Shown in pieces: positions 29,485 through 38,480 of a stretch of DNA of 64,000 nucleotides. Position 1 is the first letter of the stretch, and every line of letters starts with the position of its first letter. The DNA is taken from the NCBI RefSeq assembly GCF_000377505.1, contig NZ_KB898186.1:1-64000 (forward strand), given 5' to 3'. The notes under the pieces are model-generated. The model ran no database searches. It saw only the letters and a program-made list of their open reading frames with translations, and was not told the origin of the DNA. This stretch comes from Paenibacillus massiliensis 2301065 = DSM 16942. Lineage in GTDB: Bacteria; Bacillota; Bacilli; Paenibacillales; Paenibacillaceae. Both the position numbers and the translations under genes were made by a program.

Positions 29485-29772
29485 ATGCGCAAATACGAAG
29501 TGATGTACATTATTCGCCCTGACATTGAACAAGAAGCTGTTCAAGCGGCAGTCGAAAAATTCCAAGGCATCATCTCCAACGGCGGTGGCGAAATTACCAA
29601 GCATGATGTGATCGGTAAGCGCCGTCTTGCGTATGAGATCAAGAAGTTTCGTGATGGTTCCTTTGTTCTTGTTAACTTCACAGCTGAACCAGCTGTAGTT
29701 ACTGAGATGGAGCGTCAAATGAAAATTTCTGACGATGTAATTCGTTATCTCATTACGAACGACGTAGCTTAA
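29485..29772 (+). CDS. rpsF: 30S ribosomal protein S6
   Basis: A 95-residue S6 with the start RKYEVMYIIRPDIEQEAVQA, the GKRRLAYEIKKFRDGSFVLVNF strand pair and the end VIRYLITNDVA. It pairs with S18 in the platform of the small subunit. It is the first gene of the conserved rpsF-ssb-rpsR operon. The site AAGGAGG precedes ATG 29485. Confidence 0.97.
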   Translation: MRKYEVMYIIRPDIEQEAVQAAVEKFQGIISNGGGEITKHDVIGKRRLAYEIKKFRDGSFVLVNFTAEPAVVTEMERQMKISDDVIRYLITNDVA

Positions 29773-29822
29773 TTCACATTCTGTGATGTAATTATGCACA
29801 ACGTACAAAGGAGGGGATTGGA

Positions 29823-30302
29823 TTGTTGAATCGTGTTATTCTGATCGGTCGGTTAACCAAAGATCCAGAGCTGAGATATACACCGGCAGGTGTCGCTGTT
29901 ACTCAATTCACTTTGGCTGTAGACCGTCCGTTTACAAGTCAAGGCGGGGAACGGGAAGCGGATTTTATTCCGGTTGTCACCTGGCGCCAGCTTGCGGAGA
30001 CCTGCGCTAACTATCTTCGTAAAGGTCGACTAACGGCTGTTGAAGGCCGAATTCAGGTAAGAAATTATGAGAATAATGAAGGTAAGCGTGTATACGTGAC
30101 TGAAATTATTGCTGATAATGTTCGCTTCCTGGAGTCGAACCGTGACGGTGGAAATGGTGAAGGCGGTCGTCAAGAGTCCTCATCTTCATATGGGGGCGGC
30201 GGCAACCAACGTGGGAACTATAACAACGCTCGCAGCAATCAGGATCCTTTTTCCGATGACGGAAAGCCGATTGATATATCGGACGATGATTTGCCATTTT
30301 AG
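29823..30302 (+). CDS. ssb: Single-stranded DNA-binding protein
   Basis: A 159-residue SSB. The OB fold covers about residues 1-105 ([39 protein letters not shown]), followed by a flexible Gly/Ser/Asn/Gln-rich linker and the acidic C-terminal tip DISDDDLPF that recruits repair and replication partners. It coats single-stranded DNA as a tetramer. The start is TTG 29823 with GGAGGGGATTGGA just upstream. It is placed between the two ribosomal genes, as in most bacteria. Confidence 0.97.
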   Translation: MLNRVILIGRLTKDPELRYTPAGVAVTQFTLAVDRPFTSQGGEREADFIPVVTWRQLAETCANYLRKGRLTAVEGRIQVRNYENNEGKRVYVTEIIADNVRFLESNRDGGNGEGGRQESSSSYGGGGNQRGNYNNARSNQDPFSDDGKPIDISDDDLPF

Positions 30303-30323
30303 AACGGAAAGGACTGACAAAGA

Positions 30324-30593
30324 ATGGGCTTCAGACAAAGAGAAGGCGGAGACGACAACAAAAGACCAGCTCGTCGCGGTCGCAACAAACGTCGTAAAGT
30401 ATGTTTCTTCACTGTGAACAAAATTACTCACATTGACTATAAAGATACAGATCTGCTCAAAAAATTCATCAGCGAGCGCGGCAAAATTTTGCCACGTCGT
30501 GTGACTGGAACTAGCGCGAAATATCAGCGTATGCTGACAATCGCTGTTAAGCGTTCCCGTCAAATCGCTCTGCTTCCTTACACTACTGAGTAG
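30324..30593 (+). CDS. rpsR: 30S ribosomal protein S18
   Basis: An 89-residue basic protein with the S18 core [45 protein letters not shown] and the C-terminal RQIALLPY. Its N-terminus is longer and more basic ([21 protein letters not shown]) than the minimal form. The Cys in KVCFF is the single zinc-type remnant seen in Cys-containing homologues. An intrinsic terminator follows after 20 bases. Confidence 0.97.
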   Translation: MGFRQREGGDDNKRPARRGRNKRRKVCFFTVNKITHIDYKDTDLLKKFISERGKILPRRVTGTSAKYQRMLTIAVKRSRQIALLPYTTE

Positions 30594-30610
30594 TAATTAG
30601 GGGCTACAGA

Positions 30611-30645
30611 AAAGGGACATTCTCTTCGGAGAGTGTCCTTTTTTT
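30611..30645 (+). terminator. rpsF operon terminator
   Basis: GGACATTCTC (30615-30624) and GAGAGTGTCC (30629-30638) around TTCG, followed by seven T. Confidence 0.92.
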
Positions 30646-31233
30646 GTTAGGTAAGTACTTTGGAAAAAATAACAGTCTTAAGGAAAAGCTTGACAACTCT
30701 AGCATTGCGATGTAACGTGTTACTAACACATTTTTATTCCATTACTATCCAACTTCTCTGTATCATCCAGAAATAGCTTTGTTATTCAATTTTTTTGCTG
30801 ATGAAATTCAAAGCCTTCAATTGTGATTCCCCACAACATGATGCAATTCCTACAGTAGCAGATCCAATATTATCAGACCATATACCTGATCAAGTATAGC
30901 TCCATTTACCAGATCACAATAATACGTCAATATCATGTTATAATAGTTAACTTTACATAGCTATATTGTGGCATTTATTTGTTACTGAGTATGATTTTTT
31001 GTTACTAACTCTTGATAAACAAATGAAAACATAACATTAATATTTCATTATAAAGAATTAAAGTTAATTAATGAGAGAAATAAAATATATTGACGTAATG
31101 TTAAGTGACATTGTAATATGGTTGATAATTCATTGGGATAATTTGTGAGCGAGAATAACAATTTATTGACCAATGGTTTATTTTTAAGGGATTACTATCA
31201 AGTCCAAAGCTAGGTAAAGAGGGGGATGAATCT
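30646..31233 (+). promoter_or_regulatory. Long AT-rich control region of the opp operon
   Basis: About 590 bases with no gene. Promoter-like pairs are TTGACA (30690) with TAACGT (30713), overlapped by the inverted repeat GTGTTA-c-TAACAC (30717-30729), and TTGACG (31090) with TAATAT (31114, 18-base spacer). Just downstream of the second, 31140-31164 closely resembles the lac operator with two extra bases. Which promoter serves opp cannot be decided by eye. Confidence 0.5.
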
Positions 31234-32973
31234 GTGGTAAAAGTAAAGAGCTGGTATGGAACATGCATATTGATTCTGGTGTTAGGTCTGGTATTAGGTG
31301 CTTGTGGTGGAGGAAGCGGAACAGATACGACTGATCCAGCTGCGGAATCACCGCCTGCCGAGACGCAGACGTCTACAGAGGAAGCTAGTGAAGGGATATT
31401 TGAAGCTGAAGATATGTCATTGAACCCAGCTGCCGCACAACAGCGTACAGATACAATTATTGTTGGAATGACGGCTCCTAAGGGAGTGTTCAACTGGTTA
31501 TTCTATCAGACCTCCTATGATAACTATGTGAACCGTCTCATCTTCGATACGCTTCTGGAAGTAGATGTAGATGGTACGTTCAAGGAAAGTCTGGCTGAGA
31601 AGGTAGATGTATCTGAGGATGGGCTCAAGTATACATTCCACCTCAAGCCAGGTGTGAAGTATAGTGATGGTACGCCCGTGACGATGAATGACTATCTTTT
31701 CGTCATGAAGGTTTTGCATGACCCTGCATATGATGGAGAGCATGACATGCTGTCGATTAATATTGCAGGTGGTAAAGAATACTTCGAGGGGAATGCACAG
31801 GATATCTCAGGCATCAAGATTATTGATGAGCTGACGGCTGAGGTGACTGTAACCGAGCCAAATGCGGCTACACGCGATGTATTGGGTGATGTAGTACTCA
31901 TACCTGAATCCTACTACGGCAAAGACTACAAGAAAGGAAGTCTTGATAGCATCAAAGCACTAAGTGACAAGCCAATTGGCTCTGGTCAATATATTCTTAA
32001 GCAATATGTGCCTGGACAACAGGTTGTGTTGGAAGCGAATCCGGATTACTTCAGGGGAGCTCCAAAGACAAAGAATGTCATCTATAAGACAACTACTGAC
32101 GGAACAAATCTGTCCATGCTTCAGACGGGTGAGACAGATATGGATAATGTCACGGTGACCGAGGACAATGTAGAAGAACTGAAGAGTTTTGGTTTCTTGA
32201 ATGTGCATATCATGCCGACGAACGGCTATGGATATATAGCTTTTAACCACAAGGATGAGAAATTCCAGGATTTGAAGGTGCGCCAAGCACTGACAATTGG
32301 CCTGAATCGGGAGGAGATCGTGCAAGGCGTATACGGGCCTTATGCAAATGTCATTAATATTCCTCAATCCACCGAATCTTGGGCTTATACAACTGAGGGT
32401 GTTGAAAAGTATGAGTTCGACATGGAGAAGGCTAAGCAACTACTGGATGAGGCTGGCTGGACGGTCGGAGCTGACGGTATCCGTGAGAAGGATGGCAAGA
32501 AGTTCAAGATCAACTTCTCTGCAACAGCGGATAATCCAGTAGTAGATTCGCTGCTACCGATCATGACGAACAATTACAAGGAGCTGGGCATTGATCTGGC
32601 TGCAGAGACGTTAGACTTCAATGCCATTATGGATAAAAAAGATACAGGGAACTTCGAAATGTTCTTCGCTGCATGGAGCCTGACGCCTGATCCAGATACA
32701 ACGGTCTATATTACGAATGGGGCGCAAAATGATATTGGATACTCCAATGCCAAGGTTGACGAGCTGACGCTGGCAGCGAAGAAGGAACTGGATCATGAGA
32801 AGCGCAAGGCTCTGTATGCTGAGCTGTACCAAGAGATTAACAAGGATGTACCAGTAATCTTCATGTACCAGCGCCGGGATATGTGGCCAATCAACGGCAG
32901 ATTGTCTGGTTTCGAACTGTCGCCGTTCAAGGATTTTATGTACAGCATGTATAGCGTATCGACTGCACAATAA
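31234..32973 (+). CDS. oppA: Oligopeptide ABC transporter substrate-binding lipoprotein
   Basis: A 579-residue family 5 solute-binding protein. It has a lipoprotein signal (residues 1-23, lipobox LGAC, Cys24), an acidic/Thr-rich spacer (25-65) and the family core: LAEKVDVSEDGLKYTFHLKPGVKYSDGTPVT, DLKVRQALTIGLNREEIV and a C-terminal lobe ending YRRDMWP-type (YQRRDMWPINGRL). It captures oligopeptides (or related ligands such as dipeptides or nickel chelates; the ligand is not readable) at the outer membrane face. The start is GTG 31234 with AGAGGGGG upstream. A hairpin separates it from oppB, likely to raise oppA mRNA relative to the other genes. Confidence 0.92.
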   Translation: MVKVKSWYGTCILILVLGLVLGACGGGSGTDTTDPAAESPPAETQTSTEEASEGIFEAEDMSLNPAAAQQRTDTIIVGMTAPKGVFNWLFYQTSYDNYVNRLIFDTLLEVDVDGTFKESLAEKVDVSEDGLKYTFHLKPGVKYSDGTPVTMNDYLFVMKVLHDPAYDGEHDMLSINIAGGKEYFEGNAQDISGIKIIDELTAEVTVTEPNAATRDVLGDVVLIPESYYGKDYKKGSLDSIKALSDKPIGSGQYILKQYVPGQQVVLEANPDYFRGAPKTKNVIYKTTTDGTNLSMLQTGETDMDNVTVTEDNVEELKSFGFLNVHIMPTNGYGYIAFNHKDEKFQDLKVRQALTIGLNREEIVQGVYGPYANVINIPQSTESWAYTTEGVEKYEFDMEKAKQLLDEAGWTVGADGIREKDGKKFKINFSATADNPVVDSLLPIMTNNYKELGIDLAAETLDFNAIMDKKDTGNFEMFFAAWSLTPDPDTTVYITNGAQNDIGYSNAKVDELTLAAKKELDHEKRKALYAELYQEINKDVPVIFMYQRRDMWPINGRLSGFELSPFKDFMYSMYSVSTAQ

Positions 32974-32984
32974 GTGACGTTCAT

Positions 32985-33016
32985 ATATGCTCAGCTCTAT
33001 TCAGGGCTGGGCATAT
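32985..33016 (+). other. Stem-loop between oppA and oppB
   Basis: ATATGC-T-CAGC and GCTG-G-GCATAT pair around a ten-base loop. There is no T run, so it is better explained as an mRNA 3' stabiliser for the oppA message than as a terminator. Confidence 0.6.
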
Positions 33017-33041
33017 CATTTATCTTCCAGGAGGAATCCGC

Positions 33042-34004
33042 ATGAAGCAGTATATCGCTCGAAGGCTGCTGCAAATGATCCCCACGCTCCTTGGCATATC
33101 CATTATCATTTTTGCTATCTCAGCCCTGGTACCTGGTGACTACATCACAGGAAAAGGCAACCCGAACATGACCGCTGAGAAAGAAGCGCAGCTTCGTCAT
33201 ATTTACGGGCTGGATAAGCCTGACTATCAGCGCTATTTCATCTGGGCTGGCAATATGCTGAAGGGAAATTTTGGAGAATCCATGCAGCATAAGCAGCCGG
33301 TCACCAAAGTCATTAACAATTATGTCTGGAACTCCTTCCTGATCGCCTTCTTCAGTCTGATCTTTAGCTGGATTATTGCGGTCTTCATAGGTGTGTTCTC
33401 AGCCAAGTTCCAGTACTCCTTATTTGATAAACTGGCCACACTCTTTATCTTCTTATGTATGTCTCTTCCCTCCTTCTTTATTGGACTATTATTTATCAAA
33501 ATATTCGCGCTGGATCTAGGAATGTTCCCGGTAGGTGGGATGACGACGGCGGGAATCACCAACAATACATGGGAGCATATCGTCGATATTATTAATCATA
33601 TGTTCCTGCCTGTACTCATTCTGACGATGCTTAGCACAGGAAGCCTTACCCGCTACTTCCGTACAGGAATGCTAGAGGTCATTCGCCAGGACTATATCCG
33701 AACTGCTCGTGCGAAGGGACTGAAGGAACGGACGGTCATCTTCAAGCATGCGCTTCGTAATGCACTGATCCCGGCAATCACCTTGCTCGGCTTCGAGCTG
33801 CCGGCTCTATTCAGCGGTGCGATTATATTGGAAAAGGTATTCGTATGGCCCGGGATTGGTCAGGTCTACCTCGAATCCATCAATATGAGGGACTACCCCT
33901 TTATGCTCGGATTCACCGTCTTCTTGGCTGTGCTAACACTGCTGGGGAATCTGTTGTCGGACGTATTATATGGGGTTGCAGATCCACGCATTCGTCTGAA
34001 ATAG
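33042..34004 (+). CDS. oppB: Oligopeptide ABC transporter permease OppB
   Basis: A 320-residue permease with six membrane segments, beginning ARRLLQMIPTLLGISIIIFAIS (DppB/OppB signature). The EAA loop that docks to the ATPases is ARAKGLKERTVIFKHALRNALIP (about 224-246). The large extracytoplasmic loop after the first segment carries the OppB-type VPGDYITGKGNPNMTAE. It forms the membrane channel with OppC. AGGAGG lies upstream of ATG 33042. Confidence 0.94.
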   Translation: MKQYIARRLLQMIPTLLGISIIIFAISALVPGDYITGKGNPNMTAEKEAQLRHIYGLDKPDYQRYFIWAGNMLKGNFGESMQHKQPVTKVINNYVWNSFLIAFFSLIFSWIIAVFIGVFSAKFQYSLFDKLATLFIFLCMSLPSFFIGLLFIKIFALDLGMFPVGGMTTAGITNNTWEHIVDIINHMFLPVLILTMLSTGSLTRYFRTGMLEVIRQDYIRTARAKGLKERTVIFKHALRNALIPAITLLGFELPALFSGAIILEKVFVWPGIGQVYLESINMRDYPFMLGFTVFLAVLTLLGNLLSDVLYGVADPRIRLK

Positions 34005-34048
34005 AGGACGACGTATACCTAATCATGAATTAGCAGGAGGGATTCATT

Positions 34049-34975
34049 TTGTCAGTTGAGACGGTTACCTCAGAAATGAATCAGCAGGTCCCTGTGCGTC
34101 GTTCAGAGCTCTCGCCCTGGCGCATCGCATGGAGTCGATTTGCTCGTAATAAACTGGCTGTCATCGGCGCTATTGTTATTATGCTGATGGCTGGAATAAG
34201 CATCTTTGGACCCATGATCTCCCCCTATACGGTGAATGACTATGATCTATCACAGAAAAATCTGTCTCCTAACTCAAAATATTGGCTGGGAACCGATAAG
34301 CTAGGTCGTGATATTCTACTGCGAACAATGCTTGCAGGCCGAATCTCGTTAATGGTCGGGCTTGTAGCCACCGTCATTTCGGTGGTCATTGGCTCAACCT
34401 TGGGCGCTTTGGCAGGTTTTTATCGCAAGAACGTTGATACGATCATCATGCGGATTGCCGATATTTTCATGTCCTTACCGACACTACCACTCCTCATTAT
34501 CCTGGGAGCCGTGCTTTCTGACCTCAAAATCGACCCATCCAAACGCATTTATTTCTTAATGTTAATTATAGGCGTTCTAAGTTGGACTACGCTTTCTAGA
34601 TTAGTAAGAGGGCAAATACTTACCCTTCGAGAGCAGGAATTCATGCAAGCAACAGAGGCGCTTGGTCTTCGAGATCGGCGTAAAATTTTCCGTCATCTGC
34701 TACCGAACACGATTCCTACCATTATCGTTACGGCGACACTAGGCGTAGCAGGAGCAATTATTACCGAATCAGCCCTAAGCTTCTTGGGGCTTGGCGTTGT
34801 TCAGCCGACACCCTCGTGGGGCAACATGATCTCAGCCGCCAATAATCTGATTGATTTCCGCAAACGACCGTGGCTCTGGATTCCTCCGGGCATGTGCATT
34901 CTCATCACGGTAGTTGCTATTAATCTGATGGGGGACGGACTTCGGGATGCCCTTGACCCCAAAATGAAGAGATAG
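34049..34975 (+). CDS. oppC: Oligopeptide ABC transporter permease OppC
   Basis: A 308-residue permease with the OppC N-terminal domain (SPWRIAWSRFARNKLAVIGAIVI), the LGTDKLGRDILLRTMLAGRISL signature (about 76-97) and the EAA loop ATEALGLRDRRKIFRHLLPN (about 205-224). Six membrane segments are visible. The start TTG 34049 has AGGAGG eight bases upstream. It lies between oppB and oppD with short gaps, typical of one operon. Confidence 0.94.
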   Translation: MSVETVTSEMNQQVPVRRSELSPWRIAWSRFARNKLAVIGAIVIMLMAGISIFGPMISPYTVNDYDLSQKNLSPNSKYWLGTDKLGRDILLRTMLAGRISLMVGLVATVISVVIGSTLGALAGFYRKNVDTIIMRIADIFMSLPTLPLLIILGAVLSDLKIDPSKRIYFLMLIIGVLSWTTLSRLVRGQILTLREQEFMQATEALGLRDRRKIFRHLLPNTIPTIIVTATLGVAGAIITESALSFLGLGVVQPTPSWGNMISAANNLIDFRKRPWLWIPPGMCILITVVAINLMGDGLRDALDPKMKR

Positions 34976-34989
34976 ACCGGGAGGCCATT

Positions 34990-35973
34990 ATGGAAAATAC
35001 ACTAGTCGAATTTCGAAATCTCAAAACCCACTTTCATACCTCGAGCGGTACGGTCAAAGCTGTGAATGATGTTAGCTTCAAGATCAGAGAGGGGGAGACA
35101 CTGTGTGTGGTCGGGGAGTCCGGTTGTGGTAAAAGCGTAACCGCGATGACCATGATGAGACTTATTGATTCCCCCCATGTATCGGAGGGCGAGATCTGGT
35201 TCGAGGGACGTGAGCTCCTTTCTCTTCATAAGCGGGACATGCAACGGATTCGCGGGAATGATATCTCAATGATCTTCCAGGAGCCGATGTCTTCTCTGAA
35301 TCCAGTGCTGACGATCGGCGAGCAGATTATGGAGCCATTGCTCATGCATACACTAATGAGCAATAAGGAGGCGAAGGTACGCGCGATTGAGCTGATCAAG
35401 CTGGTTGGTATCTCAAGGCCTGACGAAATTTTCCGTTCCTACCCACACGAACTGAGTGGTGGTATGCGTCAGCGCATCATGATTGCGATTGCACTCTGCT
35501 GTAATCCTAAGCTGCTCATTGCGGATGAGCCTACCACGGCGCTTGATGTTACGATACAAGCGCAGATTCTTGACCTGATGCGTAATCTGAAGCAGGAGAT
35601 TAAGACCTCCATTATGCTGATCACGCATGATCTGGGCGTAGTCGCTGAAATGGCAGATTATGTAGTGGTCATGTATGCAGGAAGAGTTATTGAGGAGGCC
35701 TCCGTGTATGAGCTGTTCAAAAACCCCAAGCACCCGTATACCCAAGGGCTACTAAAAGCCAAGCCTGTCATCAATCAGAGGAAGGAACGGCTGTATTCTA
35801 TTCCCGGACAGGTACCGAATCCGATTGATCTGCTGGATAATTGCCATTTTCATGAACGATGTGAGGCTTGCATGCAAATATGCAGGGAAAAGACCCCGCC
35901 GCTGCGTACGAAGGAACAGGGACATAAGGTAGCCTGCTGGCTGTACGAGGAGGAAGGGGGAAGCAGACCATGA
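34990..35973 (+). CDS. oppD: Oligopeptide ABC transporter ATP-binding protein OppD
   Basis: A 327-residue ATPase. Walker [11 protein letters not shown] is near residues 42-51, signature LSGGMRQR near 152-159, Walker [13 protein letters not shown] near 173-184 and the H-loop ITHDLG near 208. The C-terminal oligopeptide-transporter extension carries four closely spaced Cys residues ([14 protein letters not shown]), the pattern of the iron-sulfur-binding tail seen in OppD/DppD proteins. Start ATG 34990 follows a GGGAGG. Its last four bases overlap oppF (ATGA). Confidence 0.95.
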   Translation: MENTLVEFRNLKTHFHTSSGTVKAVNDVSFKIREGETLCVVGESGCGKSVTAMTMMRLIDSPHVSEGEIWFEGRELLSLHKRDMQRIRGNDISMIFQEPMSSLNPVLTIGEQIMEPLLMHTLMSNKEAKVRAIELIKLVGISRPDEIFRSYPHELSGGMRQRIMIAIALCCNPKLLIADEPTTALDVTIQAQILDLMRNLKQEIKTSIMLITHDLGVVAEMADYVVVMYAGRVIEEASVYELFKNPKHPYTQGLLKAKPVINQRKERLYSIPGQVPNPIDLLDNCHFHERCEACMQICREKTPPLRTKEQGHKVACWLYEEEGGSRP

Positions 35974-36938
35974 GTGCAGAAGTCTTGGTTGAAGTGAATC
36001 GCCTCAAAAAGTATTTCCCGATTACAGGTGGTGTGTTCCAACGCAAGGTCGGGGATGTGAAGGCTGTAGATGATGTGTCCTTTCAGATATACAAAGGTGA
36101 ATCCTTCGGACTTGTTGGTGAGTCGGGCTGTGGCAAGAGCACCATCGGACGAACGATATTACGTCTGCTCGACAAGACAGGGGGTGAGGTGCGCTTCAAT
36201 GGGACAGATATTCATACCTTGCCCAGTGATCAGATTCGCAAGCTGCGCCCACGTATGCAGATTGTATTTCAGGACCCGTTCAGCTCGCTAAATCCACGAA
36301 TCAAGATTGGTGAAGCTATCGGAGAAGCGCTGTTGGATCATGGATTAATTGACCGCAAGGAGCTGAAGGACAGAGTTATCGAGACGCTCAAAATATGCGG
36401 CCTGGCCGAGTATCATTACGACCGTTACCCGCATGAATTCTCAGGTGGTCAGCGTCAGCGGATTGGTATTGCTCGCGCTCTGATCCTGAATCCCGACTTC
36501 ATCGTAGCCGACGAGCCAGTATCGGCTCTGGATGTGTCGATTCAGGCCCAAATCATTAACTTGCTTAGTGATTTACAGGAGAAGCGCCAGCTGACGTATC
36601 TATTTATTTCTCATGATCTGAGTGTGGTAGAGCATCTGTGCTCAAGAATAGGGGTCATGTATCTCGGCTCCATGGTGGAGATGGCTACGACAGATGAGTT
36701 GTTCAGCAATCCGTTACATCCGTATACGAAAGCACTACTGTCAGCGGTTCCGATCCCTGATCCTACAATTAAAAGGGAACGGATCGTGCTGCAGGGAGAC
36801 ATCCCAAGCCCGGCGAATCCTCCAACCGGCTGCAAATTTCACACCCGCTGTCCGTTGGCGGCCGACAAGTGCAGGCAGGTTGTGCCCGATTACAGGGATA
36901 TGGGTGGCCAGCATTACGTAGCCTGCCATTTCGCATAA
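35970..36938 (+). CDS. oppF: Oligopeptide ABC transporter ATP-binding protein OppF
   Basis: A 322-residue ATPase that pairs with OppD. Walker [12 protein letters not shown] is at about 50-60, signature [15 protein letters not shown] near 155-169, Walker [13 protein letters not shown] near 176-187 and the H-loop ISHDLS near 211. The extension carries the family end [15 protein letters not shown]. It overlaps oppD by four bases and ends the operon; an intrinsic terminator follows. Confidence 0.95.
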   Translation: MSAEVLVEVNRLKKYFPITGGVFQRKVGDVKAVDDVSFQIYKGESFGLVGESGCGKSTIGRTILRLLDKTGGEVRFNGTDIHTLPSDQIRKLRPRMQIVFQDPFSSLNPRIKIGEAIGEALLDHGLIDRKELKDRVIETLKICGLAEYHYDRYPHEFSGGQRQRIGIARALILNPDFIVADEPVSALDVSIQAQIINLLSDLQEKRQLTYLFISHDLSVVEHLCSRIGVMYLGSMVEMATTDELFSNPLHPYTKALLSAVPIPDPTIKRERIVLQGDIPSPANPPTGCKFHTRCPLAADKCRQVVPDYRDMGGQHYVACHFA

Positions 36939-36994
36939 TCATGTGCCGGGTAGATGCCGCTCTACAGCATCTACAGTAATTTATAGCATTCTCG

Positions 36995-37021
36995 ACATCC
37001 GCCAGAACGGCGGATGTTTTT
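36995..37021 (+). terminator. opp operon terminator
   Basis: ACATCCGCC and GGCGGATGT around five bases, followed by a T-rich tail. Confidence 0.88.
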
Positions 37022-37197
37022 GCTTTTGGAAGGACACGGCTCAAGCGAGTTTCTATAAATATTTCGTTATTGTCACCAGATTATGACCGATTTTCAAGGA
37101 AAAATTCCCTTGTCCGAAAAAAAAATTAAATTTTTTTTACAAAATTGCAGACCAAAACCCTCTTTAGTTCGTCTAATATATATATGGGGGTTGTGCG

Positions 37198-38160
37198 ATG
37201 ATGAATAAACGATGGTTCCGCTGGGCTCTGGTGCCCACGCTTATTATATGTGTGTGTATAATCGCTTCACCAGTCATGCTGGTTGGCAAGCCTGATGTAA
37301 ACGCAAATGCAGCTGTAGTCATGGATATGGAATCCGGCAATATTCTGGTGGATGTGAATGGAGGACAAGCCCTGCCTTCTGCCAGTATGTCCAAGCTTAT
37401 GACGGAGCTATTGGTGCTGGATGACATCGCTGCAGGCAAATTGAATTGGAATGATGAGGTTCGAATCAGCCGATATGCAAGTACAGTTGGGGGCGTTAAC
37501 CTGTCATTGCGTTATGGTGAATATATGACGGTAAGCGAGCTCTTCCAGAGCATGGTAGTCTACTCTGCCAATGATGCTGCTGTTGCGATCGCTGAGCATA
37601 TTGCTGGTTCGGAGGCATCATTCGTACAACGTATGAACGAGCGTGCTAAGGAGATCGGACTCAGTTCACACACATTATTTGTGAATTCTTCAGGAGCAAG
37701 CGCACAGGAGCTCGGAGTGAATCATCCGGTAGATATTCATGGCGAGACGCTGATGACAGCCGCAGATACGGCGAGATTGGCCTCCTATCTGATTCAGACA
37801 CATCCCGAAATTCTGACGACCTCAAGTCGCACACAGCTGGAGTTGAAAGGCAAAGGCTTGTATCTTAGCAACACGAATTGGCTGCTCGCTGCACTTGGGG
37901 GGCCCTATTCCTACCAAGGTGCAGATGGACTCAAAGCAGGCTACACGGCAGATGCCGGGTATTGTATTACGGGGACGGCGGAGAAGCATGGCAAACGTCT
38001 TGTAGTCGTCATTCTGGGTGCTGCAACCCGGGAGGAGCGATTCGAGGAGACGCGCAAGCTGTTCAATTATGGGTTTGGAGAGAAGGTCTCATTGAAGGAT
38101 CGATTCCAGAATTGGGCTCACCTAGCCCCGAACTGGCTGGTTGACCTGCAAAGATCGTGA
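37198..38160 (+). CDS. D-alanyl-D-alanine carboxypeptidase family protein (S11)
   Basis: A 320-residue penicillin-binding protein of the S11 family, which trims the terminal D-Ala of peptidoglycan stem peptides. It has an N-terminal hydrophobic signal or anchor (8-28). The catalytic SxxK is SMSK (63-66), the SxN motif SAN is at 123-125, and the third motif is KAG (246-248) rather than the usual KTG. There is no extended C-terminal beta domain, so it is shorter than DacA. The start is ATG 37198 with GGGGG just upstream. Poly-A and poly-T tracts at about 37120-37140 lie in the promoter region. Confidence 0.88.
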   Translation: MMNKRWFRWALVPTLIICVCIIASPVMLVGKPDVNANAAVVMDMESGNILVDVNGGQALPSASMSKLMTELLVLDDIAAGKLNWNDEVRISRYASTVGGVNLSLRYGEYMTVSELFQSMVVYSANDAAVAIAEHIAGSEASFVQRMNERAKEIGLSSHTLFVNSSGASAQELGVNHPVDIHGETLMTAADTARLASYLIQTHPEILTTSSRTQLELKGKGLYLSNTNWLLAALGGPYSYQGADGLKAGYTADAGYCITGTAEKHGKRLVVVILGAATREERFEETRKLFNYGFGEKVSLKDRFQNWAHLAPNWLVDLQRS

Positions 38161-38230
38161 AGAGCAATGATCTGAGCTGAGTATAGATCGTCAGTGGGCC
38201 AATATGGCAAATGAATAAAAGTAGCCAAGA

Positions 38231-38262
38231 AGGCTCTGTCATCGACAGAGTCTTTTATTTTT
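38231..38262 (+). terminator. Terminator of the carboxypeptidase gene
   Basis: GGCTCTGTC and GACAGAGTC (one G-U pair) around four bases, followed by TTTTATTTTT. Confidence 0.85.
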
Positions 38263-38320
38263 GAACGATTCATCTGAATGGAGAAGACAACGGTGAATAA
38301 GCTATAATACAGGAGGTTGT

Positions 38321-38452
38321 TTGCGAGTTTTGACAAGTGACCATTTCAACTCTTATGCTGAGGTAGACAAGTGGCGCTTCATCCTGTGGTTAGTGCGGTT
38401 AAATGAAGATAGTAGCCGTAGTCATGCGCTATTAGGCAATTATTGTTATTGA
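38321..38452 (+). CDS. Possible small ORF upstream of the LCP gene (43 aa)
   Basis: A TTG-started 43-residue frame four bases after AGGAGG. The product was not recognised and no motif is visible. A TATAAT stands so close upstream (38303) that a transcript from it would lack the ribosome site, which counts against the gene. The gap 38263-38480 holds nothing else convincing. Confidence 0.15.
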   Translation: MRVLTSDHFNSYAEVDKWRFILWLVRLNEDSSRSHALLGNYCY

Positions 38453-38480
38453 AAACTAACGGTAAAGAAGGAATCATGAT

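Noticed and set aside
29278..29808. 176-codon minus-strand frame opposite rpsF
   Set aside because: Shadow of rpsF and of the 21-bp repeats; no ribosome site and the real S6 gene is certain.
37110..37140. Poly-A/poly-T near-palindrome as a terminator
   Set aside because: It has no GC stem and lies after the real opp terminator; it is more likely an UP-element-like promoter sequence.
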